This document shows, one piece after another, positions 14,863 to 16,557 of a stretch of 16,557 nt of DNA. The notes under the pieces are model-generated. The model was not told where the DNA came from. It saw nothing but the letters and a program-made list of their open reading frames with translations, and made no database searches. The first letter of the stretch is position 1; each line of letters opens with the position of its first letter. The position numbers and the translations under genes are program-made. This stretch comes from an uncultured Lachnospiraceae bacterium (GTDB lineage Bacteria > Bacillota > Clostridia > Lachnospirales > Lachnospiraceae), in contig CACZPX010000137.1 in NCBI GenBank assembly GCA_902783095.1, positions 1-16,557 of the forward strand. Direction: 5' to 3'.

Positions 14863-16221
14863 CTACAGGTTCTTTTTGAACATGCGGACCAGAAACGGCA
14901 CCGCGATCACAAAGGTGAGCAGGTCCGCCGCGGGCTGCAGCATCTCCACGCCGGCAAGCCCGAAAAGCCGCGGCAGCAGAAACGCCAGCGGAAGGAAGCA
15001 CACGCCCTGCCGGCAGCAGGCCAAAAACGTGGCCGGTACGCGGAAGCCCAGACACTGGTAGATCTGGTTCACGTAGGTGGAAAAGGCCATGAAGGGCATC
15101 ACGCCGCAGGCAAAATACAGGGCGTGCGTGCCGATGCGGATGACCTCCGGATCGTCCCCGCGAAACCACGCGATGACCGGTTCCGCCTGCCAGGCCAGCA
15201 GCGCCGCGGCCAGCACGCAGATGACCGTGCCGAGCTTCGTGGCGAACCAGAAGGCCTCTCTGGTGCGCTTTTTGTCCCCGGCGCCGTAGTTGTAGCCGGC
15301 CACCGGCTGGAACCCCTGGCCGATGCCCAGAATGATGTTGCGCACCAGCAGGTAGATCTTGTTGGAGATGGTGACCGCCGCCACGGCCGCGTCGCCGAAG
15401 GCCGCCGCGTTGCGGTTTAAGACGGCCGAGGCCAGGCTTGCCAGGCCCTGCCGGCAGAAGGTCGGCGCACCGGTGCTGACGATCAGGCCGTAATCCGCAG
15501 CCTTCCGGCTCACGTTGGCGGGTTTCAGCGAAACGATGCTCTTGCCCCGCACAAAGAAGCCCGCAAGGATCACAAAGCTCACGAACTGGCTGAGCACGGT
15601 CGCGAGCGCCGCGCCGGCGATGCCCATGTCAAAGACAAAGATGAACAGCGGGTCCAGCCCCATGTTCAGAATGCCGCCGGTGCACAGCCCCAGCATGGCA
15701 AAGAAGGCCTCGCCCTCCGCCCGCAGGATCGCGTTCAGCGTAAAGGCGCAGCACATAAACGGCGCGCCCAGCAGAATGATCCGCCCGTAGGAGGCGGAAA
15801 ACGGCAGCATGGACTCCGTGGAGCCCAAAAGCCGCATCAGCGGATTCAAAAAGATCAGTCCGGCGGCAAGGATCACGCAGCCGCCCAGAAAGGCTGCCGC
15901 CGCCGCGGACGAGGCGTACCGGCTGGCCTCTTCCACCTTCTGCGCGCCGAGTCTGCGGCTGATCAGGCTGTTTGCCCCCATGCCCAGGCCAAAGCCCAGG
16001 GCCTGGATGATGGACATCAGCGCAAAGACCACGCCCACGGCCGCCGCGGCGCTGGTGCCGATCTGCGCCACGAAGTAGGTGTCCGCGGTATTGTAGATGG
16101 TGGAGACCAGCTGGGAAACGGTGGTCGGGACGGAAAGGGCGACGACGATCTTCGGGACCGGCGTCTGCAGCATCTGGCGGCGCTTTTCCTCCGGATCGAT
16201 GGTTTTGCTGTTCTGGAACAT
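14863..16221 (-). CDS. MATE family efflux transporter
   Basis: This is a cation-driven multidrug and toxin extrusion exporter of the inner membrane; its substrate cannot be read from the sequence. The 452-residue protein has about twelve hydrophobic segments in two similar halves, as in the family. Recognisable blocks are PTTVSQLVSTIYNTADTYFVAQIG near the N terminus, the helix with GLGMGANSLISRRLGAQ, RAEGEAFFAMLGLCTGGILNMGLDPLFIFVFDMGIAGAALAT in the middle, and GIGQGFQPVAGYNYGA in the second half, a MepA/NorM-like signature. The ATG at 16221 has CGGAG seven bases upstream. It is a single-gene unit, divergent from a LysR-type regulator that may control it. Confidence 0.95.
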   Translation of the reverse strand: MFQNSKTIDPEEKRRQMLQTPVPKIVVALSVPTTVSQLVSTIYNTADTYFVAQIGTSAAAAVGVVFALMSIIQALGFGLGMGANSLISRRLGAQKVEEASRYASSAAAAAFLGGCVILAAGLIFLNPLMRLLGSTESMLPFSASYGRIILLGAPFMCCAFTLNAILRAEGEAFFAMLGLCTGGILNMGLDPLFIFVFDMGIAGAALATVLSQFVSFVILAGFFVRGKSIVSLKPANVSRKAADYGLIVSTGAPTFCRQGLASLASAVLNRNAAAFGDAAVAAVTISNKIYLLVRNIILGIGQGFQPVAGYNYGAGDKKRTREAFWFATKLGTVICVLAAALLAWQAEPVIAWFRGDDPEVIRIGTHALYFACGVMPFMAFSTYVNQIYQCLGFRVPATFLACCRQGVCFLPLAFLLPRLFGLAGVEMLQPAADLLTFVIAVPFLVRMFKKNL

Positions 16222-16265
16222 GGCGTTGCTCCGTTTCTTTATGATGGGCCGCTTTGGGCCGGCGC

Positions 16266-16274
16266 TCTATAGCA
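16266..16274 (-). promoter_or_regulatory. Candidate extended -10 promoter of the MATE gene
   Basis: The minus strand reads TGCTATAGA, an extended -10 element 45 bases before the exporter ATG. No good -35 box is seen 16-18 bases upstream, which is tolerable for an extended -10 promoter but lowers confidence. Confidence 0.45.
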
Positions 16275-16306
16275 TACTCTTTTTACAGGCCTTGGGAAAT
16301 GCAAAG

Positions 16307-16336
16307 TTGACATCACGATGTATTCCATATTAGAAT
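16307..16336 (+). promoter_or_regulatory. Sigma-A promoter of the LysR-type regulator gene
   Basis: TTGACA (16307-16312) and TAGAAT (16331-16336) are separated by 18 bases. Transcription would start near 16343, about 80 bases before the regulator ATG. Confidence 0.7.
16323..16335. promoter_or_regulatory. LysR-type operator (T-N11-A) over the regulator's -10 box
   Basis: TTC-N7-GAA is a dyad of the T-N11-A form bound by LysR-type regulators, and it extends to ATTC-N7-GAAT at 16322-16336. It overlaps the -10 box of the regulator's own promoter, the usual position for autorepression and for control of a divergent gene. Binding is inferred. Confidence 0.5.
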
Positions 16337-16372
16337 GCTTAACGCAAAATAATATAAACCAATCGGAATATA

Positions 16373-16411
16373 TTTGCGCAGGCTCCCGTGTTTCACGCGG
16401 CTTTGCGCAAA
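16373..16411. repeat. Paired TTTGCGCA palindromes with an inner hairpin in the regulator leader
   Basis: TTTGCGCA occurs at 16373-16380 and again at 16402-16409, where it forms the perfect 10-bp palindrome TTTGCGCAAA. Between them CGTG-TTT-CACG (16387-16397) forms a small inverted repeat. Because the outer elements are self-complementary, the whole block can also fold as one nested stem-loop in the transcript, ending just before the ribosome site. It may be an operator or an RNA structure. Confidence 0.45.
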
Positions 16412-16423
16412 GAAGGACCTTTC

Positions 16424-16557
16424 ATGGATGACAAAGATCTGGAGATCTTAAGCGATCTCGCCCGCACCAACAACATTTCCAAGACCGCGCAGCGGCTCTA
16501 TACCACGCAGTCCGCCGTGACCAAGCGCCTGCAGAAGCTGGAGGCGGAGCTTGGCCG
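16424..16557 (+). CDS. LysR family transcriptional regulator, N-terminal part (cut by window edge)
   Basis: Only the first 44 residues are visible. They form the winged helix-turn-helix start typical of LysR regulators: LEILSDLARTNNISKTAQRLYTTQSAVTKRLQKLEAELG, with the characteristic TAQRLYTTQSAVTKRLQKLE recognition region. The ATG at 16424 follows AAGGA six bases upstream. The effector-binding domain lies outside the window, so the ligand is unknown. It is divergent from the MATE exporter with about 200 bases between them, the usual arrangement for a LysR regulator and its target gene; control of the exporter is inferred. Confidence 0.93.
   Translation, partial: MDDKDLEILSDLARTNNISKTAQRLYTTQSAVTKRLQKLEAELG

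Overview
This GC-rich window looks like chromosomal core sequence from a Gram-positive anaerobe of the class Clostridia. A Lachnospiraceae-like gut organism is my best guess. The support is a mraZ-headed division and cell wall (dcw) cluster, tandem FeoA with FeoB, strong AGGAGG-type ribosome sites and sigma-A promoters. The taxonomic call is an inference from gene content and protein style, not a database result.

Layout from left to right. At 1-1016 (minus strand) lies a ferrous iron uptake operon, feoA-feoA-feoB. FeoB runs off the left edge, and the operon is driven by a near-consensus promoter overlain by two 16-bp palindromes. At 1064-10330 (minus strand) lies a dcw operon read as mraZ, rsmH, ftsL, a class B PBP gene, mraY, murD, ftsW, a purine nucleoside phosphorylase gene and ftsQ, followed by a rho-independent terminator. 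MraZ is the regulator, and RsmH methylates 16S rRNA. MraY and MurD make peptidoglycan precursors. FtsW with the PBP forms the septal synthase, and FtsL with FtsQ/DivIB scaffolds it. murE, murF, murG, murC and ftsZ are absent here, and the PNP gene occupies the slot where murG often lies. A textbook array of five 10-bp-spaced MraZ boxes sits in the mraZ promoter and leader.

At 10466-11032 (plus strand) is a single-gene thioredoxin transcription unit with its own promoter and terminator. Its promoter and leader carry further 10-bp-phased GTGG motifs, including an 11-bp exact match to part of the mraZ operator. At 11124-14733 (minus strand) is a large soluble hybrid sensor histidine kinase with several PAS-type domains, HisKA, HATPase and two receiver domains. 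It is broken by what looks like a one-base insertion near 13922. Directly behind it is an unrecognised 47-residue ORF with a strong ribosome site. At 14793-16274 (minus strand) is a MATE-family exporter with its own promoter and terminator. At 16307-16557 (plus strand) a divergent LysR-family regulator begins and is cut by the right edge.

I see no RNA genes, CRISPR array, insertion sequence or phage genes. Most of the window is ordinary core genome. The items most worth a second look are the MraZ-like sites at the thioredoxin promoter, the frameshifted kinase, the small ORF behind it, and the PNP gene inside the dcw operon. I did not find a clear new multi-gene system.
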